A stretch of 12,961 nucleotides of DNA from CAZAGD01 sp049699975 (GTDB lineage Bacteria; Desulfobacterota; SM23-61), in NCBI GenBank assembly GCA_049699975.1, contig JBNAWB010000100.1:1-12961 (forward strand). Reading direction: 5' to 3'. The notes under the pieces were generated by a model. The model ran no database searches and was not told the origin of the DNA. It was given only the letters and a program-made list of their open reading frames with translations. Below are positions 6,523-12,961 of this stretch, piece by piece. The first letter of the stretch is position 1, and every line of letters starts with the position of its first letter. The position numbers and the translations under genes were made by a program.

Positions 6523-7673
6523 AATTTTTTTAAACATTCTAAAATATGGCGGGCCCGATTGTAGTAAGTATGGTTACTCAAAATTCTGTCTCTAACTTTT
6601 TTTGCTCTCTCCCTCGCCATCTCCGGATTAGATATTATCCAATCCCGCATTTGCTCAGCTTCATCTAAACTCCGATAATAAAAAATCTCTTCTTGGCCAT
6701 CAAAAAGATGTTCAAGTTCTGGTGACCACTCCGTAAGCACAGTTGTCCCACACGCACCGGCATCGAATATTCTTTGGGTTAATCCCGTTCGACTTTGGCC
6801 AGGCCTTATATCCAAAACAAAAGAAGTTCGGTTATAAATTTGGCGCAATTCTCCTCCATAGGCAATCTGGCCTTGATATATTTCTTTTTTTAAAAATTTT
6901 GGCCAGGCATCATCGCCGAATAACCCATCTCTCCCATTTAAAACTTTGCCTACCAGTTCTGTGCGCTTTTTTATAGCCAATTGAAAAATGGCCGCCTTTA
7001 CCCATAAACGAGCGAGCCCATTCGATTTCAACCCTTCCTCAGACAGCCTTATTTTTTCCTTCATCCTCCCCCATAGAAAATCGTGGAGCGGGATCGTGAA
7101 GTCTTGGCTATAAATTTTCCATAAATTTTCCACTTCTCTTTGCAGGTCGGGAGTAGTGTTAATTATTTCTTCAAAAAGTTTATTGGGATGAGAAACCACG
7201 CCTACAAAAATTCCTCGCCAAGGATATTGAGCAATATTTTCCTCCGGGAAAAATATTTCTGGGTTGGTGGCCAACGGGAGGTGATGCATATACCCTCCCC
7301 AATTAGAACATACCCGAGCCATTTCTTCCCCTATCCCTCGATCCCAGCAAAAAGCAAGGGTATAAGAAGGGGCGCAGGCCTGGGGAAAGTTGTACCCCTC
7401 TGGGGCATCTACAAACCAGATGATCCATAACTGCCGATGTTTCATTTGCCATTCTCTAATGTAGGGCAGAAAGTTTTGGTCTCCTCCCAAATTTATTGTA
7501 AAAATAGCTTGGTAATTGCCTTTTAGTTTGTCTTTTATAGACCAAAGTTCATTATTTTTATCTGGCCTGGGCACATTATCGACTTCCACCCCTAAACTTT
7601 GGAAAGCCTTGACCATGGATTCGTGAATGTAGGGCAGTACTCGCCCTTTAGGTTTTAAAGCCAAGAGGCGCAT
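6519..7673 (-). CDS. CgeB-like glycosyltransferase-family protein
   Basis: Probably a GT-B-fold glycosyltransferase acting on an unknown acceptor at the cytoplasmic face. In the 384-residue protein the N-half has alternating strand and helix (RLLALKPKG at 2-10) with WFVDAP at 86-91. The C-half has HLPLATNPEIFFP (131-143) and the diagnostic block 297-325, beginning GLTQRIFDAGACG and ending ELEHLF, which matches the nucleotide-sugar end of CgeB/DUF3880-type proteins (Glyco_trans_1_2). There is no signal peptide or membrane segment. The ATG at 7673 is the only usual start after an in-frame stop (upstream TAG), yet no ribosome site precedes it; this is odd beside its neighbours. It follows the hydroxyacid dehydrogenase by 55 nt and is the last gene of the run. 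Its link to catabolic neighbours is unclear; related proteins modify spores, capsule or flagellin. Confidence 0.75.
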   Translation of the reverse strand: MRLLALKPKGRVLPYIHESMVKAFQSLGVEVDNVPRPDKNNELWSIKDKLKGNYQAIFTINLGGDQNFLPYIREWQMKHRQLWIIWFVDAPEGYNFPQACAPSYTLAFCWDRGIGEEMARVCSNWGGYMHHLPLATNPEIFFPEENIAQYPWRGIFVGVVSHPNKLFEEIINTTPDLQREVENLWKIYSQDFTIPLHDFLWGRMKEKIRLSEEGLKSNGLARLWVKAAIFQLAIKKRTELVGKVLNGRDGLFGDDAWPKFLKKEIYQGQIAYGGELRQIYNRTSFVLDIRPGQSRTGLTQRIFDAGACGTTVLTEWSPELEHLFDGQEEIFYYRSLDEAEQMRDWIISNPEMARERAKKVRDRILSNHTYYNRARHILECLKKF

Positions 7674-7728
7674 AAAGAGGGAAGAAATCTGGAAATGGCC
7701 AACCTTATATGGCTATATGCAAAATTTA

Positions 7729-8724
7729 TTAATCAATCTTAATGAGACACTCCGGAGGACGCCCAGCCATAATATCCCAAATCTGCCGCGTTACTGCTTC
7801 GGAAAGTCGCTCTCCAGCTTCTTCTGTTAAAGCACCTATATGGGGAGTGAGCATAACGTTCTCAAACTTATTTAAAGGATGATCTGCGGAAATAGGCTCA
7901 CGGGCAAAGACGTCCAAAGCCACGCCCCCGATTCTCTTTTCCTCTAAAGCCTTTAAGAGAGCATCTTCGGCAATTACCCGGCCCCGGGAAGTATTCACTA
8001 AAATTACCCCCGGTTTCATTAAATTAATATTATGCTCATCGATCATGTTTTCCGTCTCTTTAGTTAGGGGCACATGAAGTGTAATAATATCTGCCCGGGT
8101 TAGAAGATCTTTTAAAGATACAAATTGCCCTATTTCTGATCTCGTTGGCGAACTCGCCACAAAAGGGTCAAAAGCCAAAACTTCCATGCTAAAACCTTGA
8201 GCGATCTTAGCTACCCGCGAGCCTATTTGCCCATACCCAATTATACCCAAAGTCTTTTTGAATAATTCTTTTCCCGTTAGCCAAGAAGGCAAAGCGCGTA
8301 CGGCTTTTACCCAAGAGCCTTCTCTAAGCCATTGGTCAGCTCGGTTTATTTTGCGCAGCAGACAAAGCAGGAGTCCGAAAGTTAACTCGGCCACAGCTTG
8401 GGCATTTTCGCCCCGGCAATTACAAACGACTACCCCTTTTTCGTTGGCGGCCCTTACATCAATATGATCATAGCCCGCCCCATAGGCAATGATTCCTTTT
8501 AAGTTAGAGGCATTTTCTATAACTTCCTTATTTATCTCCATATATTCGGAAACTATTATTTTTACTGCTGGTGACTGCCGGAGCTGTTCGGCTAATTCCA
8601 AACAGTCTTTAGCTTTAACCCAGAAATAACCTCCCCAGGCAGATATTTCGCGCAAACATCTCTCTGACATGAAAAAAGGATCGGTAAAAACTACCGCAGC
8701 GGAGATGACCCCATCAGGCGGCAT
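7729..8724 (-). CDS. D-isomer-specific 2-hydroxyacid dehydrogenase
   Basis: A cytoplasmic NAD-dependent enzyme that interconverts a D-2-hydroxy acid and a 2-oxo acid. The 331-residue protein has the standard arrangement: a substrate-binding domain (about 8-105 and 300-331) around a Rossmann domain with GYGQIG (163-168) and Asp186 at the end of the second strand, which favours NAD. The catalytic residues are present: Arg247 (TSRGR), Glu276 (AREP) and His295 (TPHIG). It resembles phosphoglycerate and glyoxylate/hydroxypyruvate reductases but lacks the ACT regulatory domain of SerA, so a catabolic or reductive role is as likely as serine synthesis. The start codon lies inside the end of the amidohydrolase gene (11-nt overlap, 8714-8724), and its ribosome site GGAGG is within that gene, 11 nt upstream. 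The two are therefore probably translationally coupled. Confidence 0.92.
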   Translation of the reverse strand: MPPDGVISAAVVFTDPFFMSERCLREISAWGGYFWVKAKDCLELAEQLRQSPAVKIIVSEYMEINKEVIENASNLKGIIAYGAGYDHIDVRAANEKGVVVCNCRGENAQAVAELTFGLLLCLLRKINRADQWLREGSWVKAVRALPSWLTGKELFKKTLGIIGYGQIGSRVAKIAQGFSMEVLAFDPFVASSPTRSEIGQFVSLKDLLTRADIITLHVPLTKETENMIDEHNINLMKPGVILVNTSRGRVIAEDALLKALEEKRIGGVALDVFAREPISADHPLNKFENVMLTPHIGALTEEAGERLSEAVTRQIWDIMAGRPPECLIKID

Positions 8725-10324
8725 AAACTACTTTTCCTCCAATTACGTTCATCTTAACTTGACAATCCGGAATTTTTTCCGCCGGAACTTCTAAGGGATT
8801 TTTATCTAAAACAATAAAGTCGGCAAATTTCCCTGCTTGTAAAGTCCCCCTTTCTTCTTCCTCAAAAGAAAAATAAGCGGCTTCCCGTGTGTACAAAGCT
8901 AATGCTTCTTCGACACTAACAGCTTCCGCAGGACCGAAATCTTTTCCCTTCCCTGTTTTGCGCAATACTGCATCGCGTAGGCCAATTAAGGGATTAGGAT
9001 CGGCGACGGGACAATCGGAAGAAAAAGCTAACTTTATCCCCTTACCTAAAATAGTGCGGAAGCGATACAATTCTTGGGATCGCTCCTCCCCATAAGCCTC
9101 CATGAACCCATCACCAAGGAGCGAGAAAAAATTAGGCTGGCTGGTAATATATAAGCGCAAATTCCTAACCTCCTCTATCTGCGCTGAAGTAAGATTGCCA
9201 GCATGAACAATATGGTGCCGCAGGTAATTTTCTTTATCGATGGTGCGCCGAAAAGCCTTGAGTAGCATGGCCAATGCGCGGTCTCCTTGAGCATGAACGG
9301 AGATTTGATATCCAGCCCGGTGAAATTTTTCTATCTCTTGATTTATCCCTTTCTGATCATAATTCAAGATTCCTCGCCCGGCCCCTTTTGGAAAAACATA
9401 AGGTATGGAAACAGCCGCTGTCCGGCTAGACATACCGCCATCTAAGAATATCTTAATCGCTCCGATCTTGACCCATTCAGACCCAAATCCTCTTTTTATT
9501 CCGGCAGCTATAAGGGGATCTGCCCATTGATTGAGGATGTAGCTATAAAGGCGAAAATTTAATCTACCTGTTTTTTCAGCTTCTTGATAAGTTTGCAAAG
9601 TCAAAGAGTCTACAAAAGGATCATGAACCCCCACCAAACCTAACTTTTGATAACGGGCCGCGCAGCGCAAAACCATCTCCACTCTTCCTTGGGCATCGTA
9701 CTCGGCGACCATCTGCGAATAAATGGAAGGTCTTTGAAAGAAAAGAGGGTTCATAAAGGCAGATTCACTCAGAATGCCATTGGGCTCTCCATTTTCATCA
9801 CGGTAAATTAACCCCCCTGGAGGATGGGGAGTTTTTTTGGTATAGCCAAGTTTTTTCAAGGCCAGACTATTGACTACCGCTCCATGGACAGAAACATGGA
9901 CTAAGCAAATAGGGTGCTTTTTTGAAGCTTTATCCAGATCAATTCGCGTCAGCTCCCTTTTATCCTCCAAAAGATAGGGCGCATATCCCCAGCCCATAAT
10001 CCATTTTCCAGGTTTAGTCTTAGCAGCTTGGGCCCTTAATGCTTCAATTACATCATCGCCATTAATACAACCTGCGGCAGGCCGACAATCTGCCTGATCA
10101 GTAAGTAGCGCATATAGACAAAAGTGGCTATGCGTATCGATAAATCCAGGCAAGACTGTTTGCCCTTGTAAATCGATAATCTGCGTTTGCGAGGTAGCTA
10201 ATTTTTCTATCTCCCTATTTTGGCCAACTTTAAAGATGCGCCCGAACTGCACGGCTAAAGCTTCGGCTGGCGGAATACCCGGTTCCATGGTCAAGATCTT
10301 TCCATTCTTGAATATCTTCTCCAT
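8714..10324 (-). CDS. amidohydrolase family protein (YtcJ-like, Amidohydro_3)
   Basis: A metal-dependent hydrolase of the amidohydrolase superfamily, probably cleaving an amide, N-formyl or similar bond in the cytoplasm; the substrate is unknown. The 536-residue length fits YtcJ-like proteins. The small beta-domain (1-58 and 490-536) flanks the barrel. Metal ligands visible are His65 and His67 (DTHSH), His344 (SVHAQGD), His371 or His374 (RHHIVHAG) and Asp437 (FSSDCPV); Lys291 (IKIFLDG) may be the bridging lysine. The ending ADFIVLDKNP followed by a GGKVVYA strand is characteristic. A strong ribosome site (AAAGGAGGG, 10328-10336 on the other strand) lies 3 nt before the ATG. It overlaps the dehydrogenase by 11 nt and lies 243 nt downstream of the aldehyde oxidoreductase, with a repeat and a terminator-like hairpin in between. 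I see no promoter of its own. Confidence 0.9.
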   Translation of the reverse strand: MEKIFKNGKILTMEPGIPPAEALAVQFGRIFKVGQNREIEKLATSQTQIIDLQGQTVLPGFIDTHSHFCLYALLTDQADCRPAAGCINGDDVIEALRAQAAKTKPGKWIMGWGYAPYLLEDKRELTRIDLDKASKKHPICLVHVSVHGAVVNSLALKKLGYTKKTPHPPGGLIYRDENGEPNGILSESAFMNPLFFQRPSIYSQMVAEYDAQGRVEMVLRCAARYQKLGLVGVHDPFVDSLTLQTYQEAEKTGRLNFRLYSYILNQWADPLIAAGIKRGFGSEWVKIGAIKIFLDGGMSSRTAAVSIPYVFPKGAGRGILNYDQKGINQEIEKFHRAGYQISVHAQGDRALAMLLKAFRRTIDKENYLRHHIVHAGNLTSAQIEEVRNLRLYITSQPNFFSLLGDGFMEAYGEERSQELYRFRTILGKGIKLAFSSDCPVADPNPLIGLRDAVLRKTGKGKDFGPAEAVSVEEALALYTREAAYFSFEEEERGTLQAGKFADFIVLDKNPLEVPAEKIPDCQVKMNVIGGKVVYAA

Positions 10325-10369
10325 AAACCCTCCTTTCTGATCTACTAAATCGGTTATTAGTGGATCATC

Positions 10370-10429
10370 TCCTTTGGCCTCGGTATGAGTCGATTCCGAC
10401 CTTACCTCGCCCCCTTTGAGACTGAGTCA
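10370..10429 (+). repeat. left module of composite repeat, copy 2
   Basis: The block 10378-10400 matches 411-433 at 20 of 23 positions, in the same orientation, and is preceded by the same TCCTTTGGCC (10370-10379). The later TTGAGACTGAGTC (10415-10427) resembles copy 1 near 470-481. The adjoining core is inverted relative to copy 1. Confidence 0.5.
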
Positions 10430-10436
10430 TAATACC

Positions 10437-10536
10437 GTCGCCAGGGAGCGTAGAGGCCGTGACGATCTCGTAACGCCTTTAAATTAAAGAGATGGCCACG
10501 CTCTCCCGCATTAAGTGCGGGGTCGTTCGCCATGAC
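10437..10536 (-). repeat. palindromic core repeat, copy 2 (opposite orientation)
   Basis: Read on the minus strand this 100-bp stretch follows copy 1 (496-598) closely from GTCATGGCGA to the other end, differing at scattered positions. The small hairpin survives: CCCGCA (10505-10510) with TGCGGG (10516-10521). It occupies the gap between the aldehyde oxidoreductase and amidohydrolase genes. A folded repeat here could stabilise upstream mRNA or weaken downstream expression. Confidence 0.75.
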
Positions 10537-10552
10537 AAAAAGGGGCTGCCCC
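10537..10552 (-). terminator. candidate intrinsic terminator of the aldehyde oxidoreductase gene
   Basis: On the minus strand, GGGG-CAG-CCCC is followed immediately by TTTTT, 15 nt after the stop codon. The stem is only 4 bp, though all GC. If active, the amidohydrolase would need read-through or its own promoter. Confidence 0.4.
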
Positions 10553-10567
10553 AAAGTCTCCTATCTT

Positions 10568-12433
10568 TTATTTGTCTTGCGGTAGATATTGGGCGGCCCA
10601 TTCAATATTCAATTCTACGAGCCTTCCATAAGTGGGCACTCCTTTTTCATCCCATCCTAACATTTGGTAATAAATTTTTTGAGCTGCTCCTAACTTTTCC
10701 GGATCAACCCCTAGGCCTTTTAAATTGCTATCAGGCGGAGAAGAAACAAACCTCTTGGGCAAGGCATCATCCCGGCTGGAAAAACCTTCGCGTAGGTTAA
10801 AGATGCGGGCTAGCGTAATTCCTCGCTCGGCCGTCTTCATTAACTTCCACGTACTCATCGGCCAGCCTGTAACTGCCTCCACCCCCTCCACGATATGCTC
10901 ATTTTCCCAGGGGACAAATAGACAAAGCCCGAGATAATTAGGCAGGTGCCGCCATAGACCAACCTGGTAGAGCATCCGCGCTTTGCGCCCGCTTAGCTCA
11001 TAAACTGGAACTGATTCAGCATGACCAATCCGCTCCCACTCTGCTAACTTCTTATTAACCACATCATCATGGATACCAGTGCAATGATCTGCGCCAGTGG
11101 CATGGACACTGTAATGAAGACCCATCCCCTGTTTATACCTCGGTTCATGCATGGGAATTTCTTCTCCTTTTACTTGCATGGCCAAGTCTTCGGCCCCTTT
11201 CCCTATTTTTTGGGCCGCCCTTTTTGTCCCTTCAGCGAGGAGATCTCCCAGTCCCTTTCGCCGGGCAATCCTCTCTACCATCTCGATCATCGCTTCAGCA
11301 TTACCAAAAGTGAGCGTCAATCCATCAGTGTCCTGAAGGCTAAGCATTCCTTCTTCAAAACACTCCATGGCGAAAGAAATAGTAACGCCCGTGGAGATCC
11401 TATCCAGCCCATATCGACCACAAAGCTCGTTAGCTTTCATGATTGCTTCTACTTGATCAACTCCGCAATTCGATCCCAGGGCCGCCAAGGTTTCATACTC
11501 TGGCCCTCCATATAATGGGTCCACTTTCCAGGGGTGGTCTAATTTTACTACTTTCTTGCAACGTACCGGGCAACCATAACAACTTTCCATCTTGAGCACG
11601 TACCCCTTTTTATACATGCTCTGTGATTTAATCTCTTCTACTTGGGGAAATTTGCCGCCTCTAAAATTTAAAATCGGTAAGTTCCCCGAAGCTTCATAAT
11701 AATCCATCAAGGCCCCTGTACCATACTGCCAAAAATTAGTCCTGGTCTTAAAATTCTGCCCCATCCACCGGGCTAACTCCCGAAGTTTTTCCCTATTTGC
11801 CACTTGGGGAGGATAATCTCCCCGCACAGCTATAGCTTTCAATTTCTTAGCACCCATCACTGCTCCCATTCCTGTGCGCCCGGCCACATGGGTAATATCG
11901 TGGACGATAGTGGCGTACCGGACTAAGTTCTCCCCCGCCGGCCCAATAGTAGCTACCCGGATTTTTTCATCTCCTAACTCCTCTTGAATCGCTTTCACGG
12001 TATCACCTACCTCCAAACCCCAGAGCTTCCGCGCCGAGCGTAACTCAGCTTCTCCATCTTTAATCCAGAGATAAACAGGGTCATTTGCTATCCCTTCCAA
12101 AATAATGGCATCATATCCTGCTCTCCGCAGCTCTGCCCCCCAGTAACCTCCAGCCTCGCTCTCCCCAAAAGCTCCAGTGAGCGGGGATTTAGCCCCCACA
12201 CTATTTCGGCCGCTTCCTGGAAAAGGGTGCCCCGTTAGCGGACCTAAGGCAAAAATCAGCTTGTTCTCTGGCCCTAAAGGGTCTATTCCCGGAGGAATTT
12301 CCTGCAAAAGAGTGTAAACAATGAAACCCCTCCCACCCACATAAAGTCTATAAAACTCCTCTGCCGGCTCCTCGACCTTTATTTGCCCACTTCCCAAATT
12401 AACCCGCAAAATTTTTCCATTATATCCATGCAT
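10568..12433 (-). CDS. aor: aldehyde:ferredoxin oxidoreductase (tungsten/molybdenum bis-pterin enzyme)
   Basis: Oxidises aldehydes to carboxylic acids with ferredoxin as acceptor, or runs in reverse, in the cytoplasm of anaerobes. At 621 residues it is a complete AOR-family enzyme. The N-terminal domain has YVGGRGF (31-37) and the pterin-binding GRNSVGAKSPLTGAFGESEAG run (75-95). The [4Fe-4S] ligands are Cys285, Cys288 and Cys292 (CYGCPVRC), with the distant fourth Cys504 (LGLCLF). GGPEYET (309-315), EIPMHEPR (425-432) and HATGADHCTG (444-453) surround the active site; Glu312 and His450 are at positions expected for catalysis. A ribosome site GAGGAG (12441-12446 on the other strand) lies 7 nt before the ATG, with a good promoter 50 nt further upstream. 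No ferredoxin or pterin-cofactor genes are in view. The aldehyde used is unknown; bacterial homologues serve amino acid, aromatic or short-chain acid metabolism. Confidence 0.95.
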   Translation of the reverse strand: MHGYNGKILRVNLGSGQIKVEEPAEEFYRLYVGGRGFIVYTLLQEIPPGIDPLGPENKLIFALGPLTGHPFPGSGRNSVGAKSPLTGAFGESEAGGYWGAELRRAGYDAIILEGIANDPVYLWIKDGEAELRSARKLWGLEVGDTVKAIQEELGDEKIRVATIGPAGENLVRYATIVHDITHVAGRTGMGAVMGAKKLKAIAVRGDYPPQVANREKLRELARWMGQNFKTRTNFWQYGTGALMDYYEASGNLPILNFRGGKFPQVEEIKSQSMYKKGYVLKMESCYGCPVRCKKVVKLDHPWKVDPLYGGPEYETLAALGSNCGVDQVEAIMKANELCGRYGLDRISTGVTISFAMECFEEGMLSLQDTDGLTLTFGNAEAMIEMVERIARRKGLGDLLAEGTKRAAQKIGKGAEDLAMQVKGEEIPMHEPRYKQGMGLHYSVHATGADHCTGIHDDVVNKKLAEWERIGHAESVPVYELSGRKARMLYQVGLWRHLPNYLGLCLFVPWENEHIVEGVEAVTGWPMSTWKLMKTAERGITLARIFNLREGFSSRDDALPKRFVSSPPDSNLKGLGVDPEKLGAAQKIYYQMLGWDEKGVPTYGRLVELNIEWAAQYLPQDK

Positions 12434-12490
12434 AAGTGCACTCCTCTGGATGATTTAAAAAGCCTTTAAAGCTACATTCTTAGCCATAAT

Positions 12491-12519
12491 TTCATATAAT
12501 TTAAAGTATAGATTGTCAA
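12491..12519 (-). promoter_or_regulatory. sigma70-like promoter of the aldehyde oxidoreductase gene
   Basis: On the minus strand a perfect TTGACA (12514-12519) is followed after 17 nt by TATGAA (12491-12496, four of six consensus bases). Transcription would start near 12484, leaving a leader of about 50 nt with the GAGGAG ribosome site. Confidence 0.55.
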
Positions 12520-12544
12520 GCTTTTTTAAAAACGTGAAGTAACC

Positions 12545-12562
12545 CCTCACTGAGAGGTGAGG
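12545..12562. repeat. small hairpin beside the half-repeat
   Basis: CCTCAC (12545-12550) and GTGAGG (12557-12562) form a 6-bp stem with a 6-nt loop, upstream of the aldehyde oxidoreductase promoter. No T-run follows, so it is probably part of the repeat neighbourhood and not a terminator. Confidence 0.35.
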
Positions 12563-12591
12563 TTATTAAAACAGCGAGGTTGGGTCGTAAG

Positions 12592-12633
12592 GTCATCGCG
12601 AGGGAGCGCAGCCACCGTGGCGATCTCGTAATG
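12592..12633 (-). repeat. single arm of the palindromic core repeat, copy 3
   Basis: This stretch matches the reverse complement of the right arm of copy 1 (560-598), from GTCATCGCGAGGGAGCG to GTGGCGATCTCGTAATG. The other arm is absent, so it is a half element, truncated or a single-hairpin form. It lies about 160 nt upstream of the aldehyde oxidoreductase start. Confidence 0.65.
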
Positions 12634-12961
12634 TGTGCAAAATATGGAACGCAGATGAAAAAAGCAGGGAGCACGGAGCAGGGAGCAAAGGGGGAAATTA
12701 TTTATCGTTAGGCGCAAGGCGGTCCTTAGGTGATTAAAGATAAAATGTAGGGCAAGCCTTTAGGACTGGCCGAATACGGCAAGGGACAAGCCCTTTCCCT
12801 ACTCTTTGTTTCCTTTTCCACCCCCTCTTCACTTTTCTAAAAAGCAGCTAGGGGAGTTTATTCAAATTAGAGATAAATTAAAAAGTGCTCGCCAATCAGG
12901 GAATCATACTGACCGTCGATCAGTTTTAATTTTTCTCACCAGCAGGAGACAGGCGGGAGGG
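12634..12961. other. non-coding right end with short repeats
   Basis: No gene is visible. AGCAGGGAGCA occurs twice in tandem near 12663-12687. GTAGGG (12747-12752) and CCCTAC (12797-12802) bound a 56-bp imperfect inverted repeat with AAGCC/GGCTT-like interior pieces, like a short intergenic palindrome. ACTGA and TCAGT near 12909-12925 form a weak stem followed by a T-rich run on the plus strand. Confidence 0.4.

Noticed and set aside
6518..6535. AT palindrome at the junction of the YbaK-like and glycosyltransferase genes
   Set aside because: It contains no GC pairs, so it would not make a stable terminator stem; it is explained by AT-rich ends around overlapping stop codons.
11069..11515. 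148-codon plus-strand reading frame inside the aldehyde oxidoreductase gene
   Set aside because: Antisense to a fully conserved enzyme, including the active-site region; no ribosome site or recognisable domain.

Overview
The window is chromosomal DNA, moderately AT-rich overall with clearly AT-rich intergenic stretches. It probably comes from an anaerobic bacterium. The best indicator is a complete tungsten/molybdenum aldehyde:ferredoxin oxidoreductase with all four expected iron-sulfur cysteines, sitting beside a predicted amidohydrolase and a D-2-hydroxyacid dehydrogenase. Strong GGAGG ribosome sites, sigma70-like promoters and short palindromic genomic repeats fit a Gram-negative anaerobe such as a member of the Desulfobacterota, but this lineage guess is inference and no marker gene is present. 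I see no rRNA, tRNA, CRISPR array, phage gene, transposase or defence system.

Layout. Positions 1-840 are non-coding: a minus-strand promoter firing off the left edge, a composite palindromic repeat (396-598), and the promoter of the first gene. An exported HtrA/Deg-type serine protease (841-1935, +) runs convergently into a short-chain dehydrogenase/reductase (1961-2713, -). Next are a 71-residue orphan small protein (3026-3241, +), a fold-type III PLP enzyme of the D-threonine aldolase family (3467-4597, -) and a divergent major-facilitator transporter (4739-6001, +). A YbaK/EbsC-type tRNA-editing protein (6046-6522, +) follows the transporter after 44 nt. It meets, stop codon over stop codon, a minus-strand run of four genes. 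Read in transcription order these are the aldehyde oxidoreductase (12433-10568), a YtcJ-like amidohydrolase (10324-8714), a D-2-hydroxyacid dehydrogenase (8724-7729, overlapping the previous gene by 11 nt) and a CgeB-like glycosyltransferase (7673-6519). The right end (12434-12961) holds the oxidoreductase promoter and further short repeats.

How the genes may work together. The aldolase-family enzyme and the transporter share one control region with an 8-bp inverted repeat over the transporter's -35 box; a hydroxy-amino-acid or carboxylate uptake and cleavage pair is a reasonable guess. The minus-strand run could hydrolyse an amide or ester-like substrate, interconvert a 2-hydroxy acid and 2-oxo acid, and exchange electrons between an aldehyde and ferredoxin; the substrate cannot be read from the sequence. 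A short GC hairpin with a T-run and a repeat copy lie between the oxidoreductase and the amidohydrolase, so the four genes may not form one transcript.

Most of the window is ordinary metabolic and housekeeping coding sequence. The most unusual structure is the composite repeat: two copies share a left module in the same orientation, while their palindromic cores are in opposite orientations. I did not find a convincing new multi-gene system.
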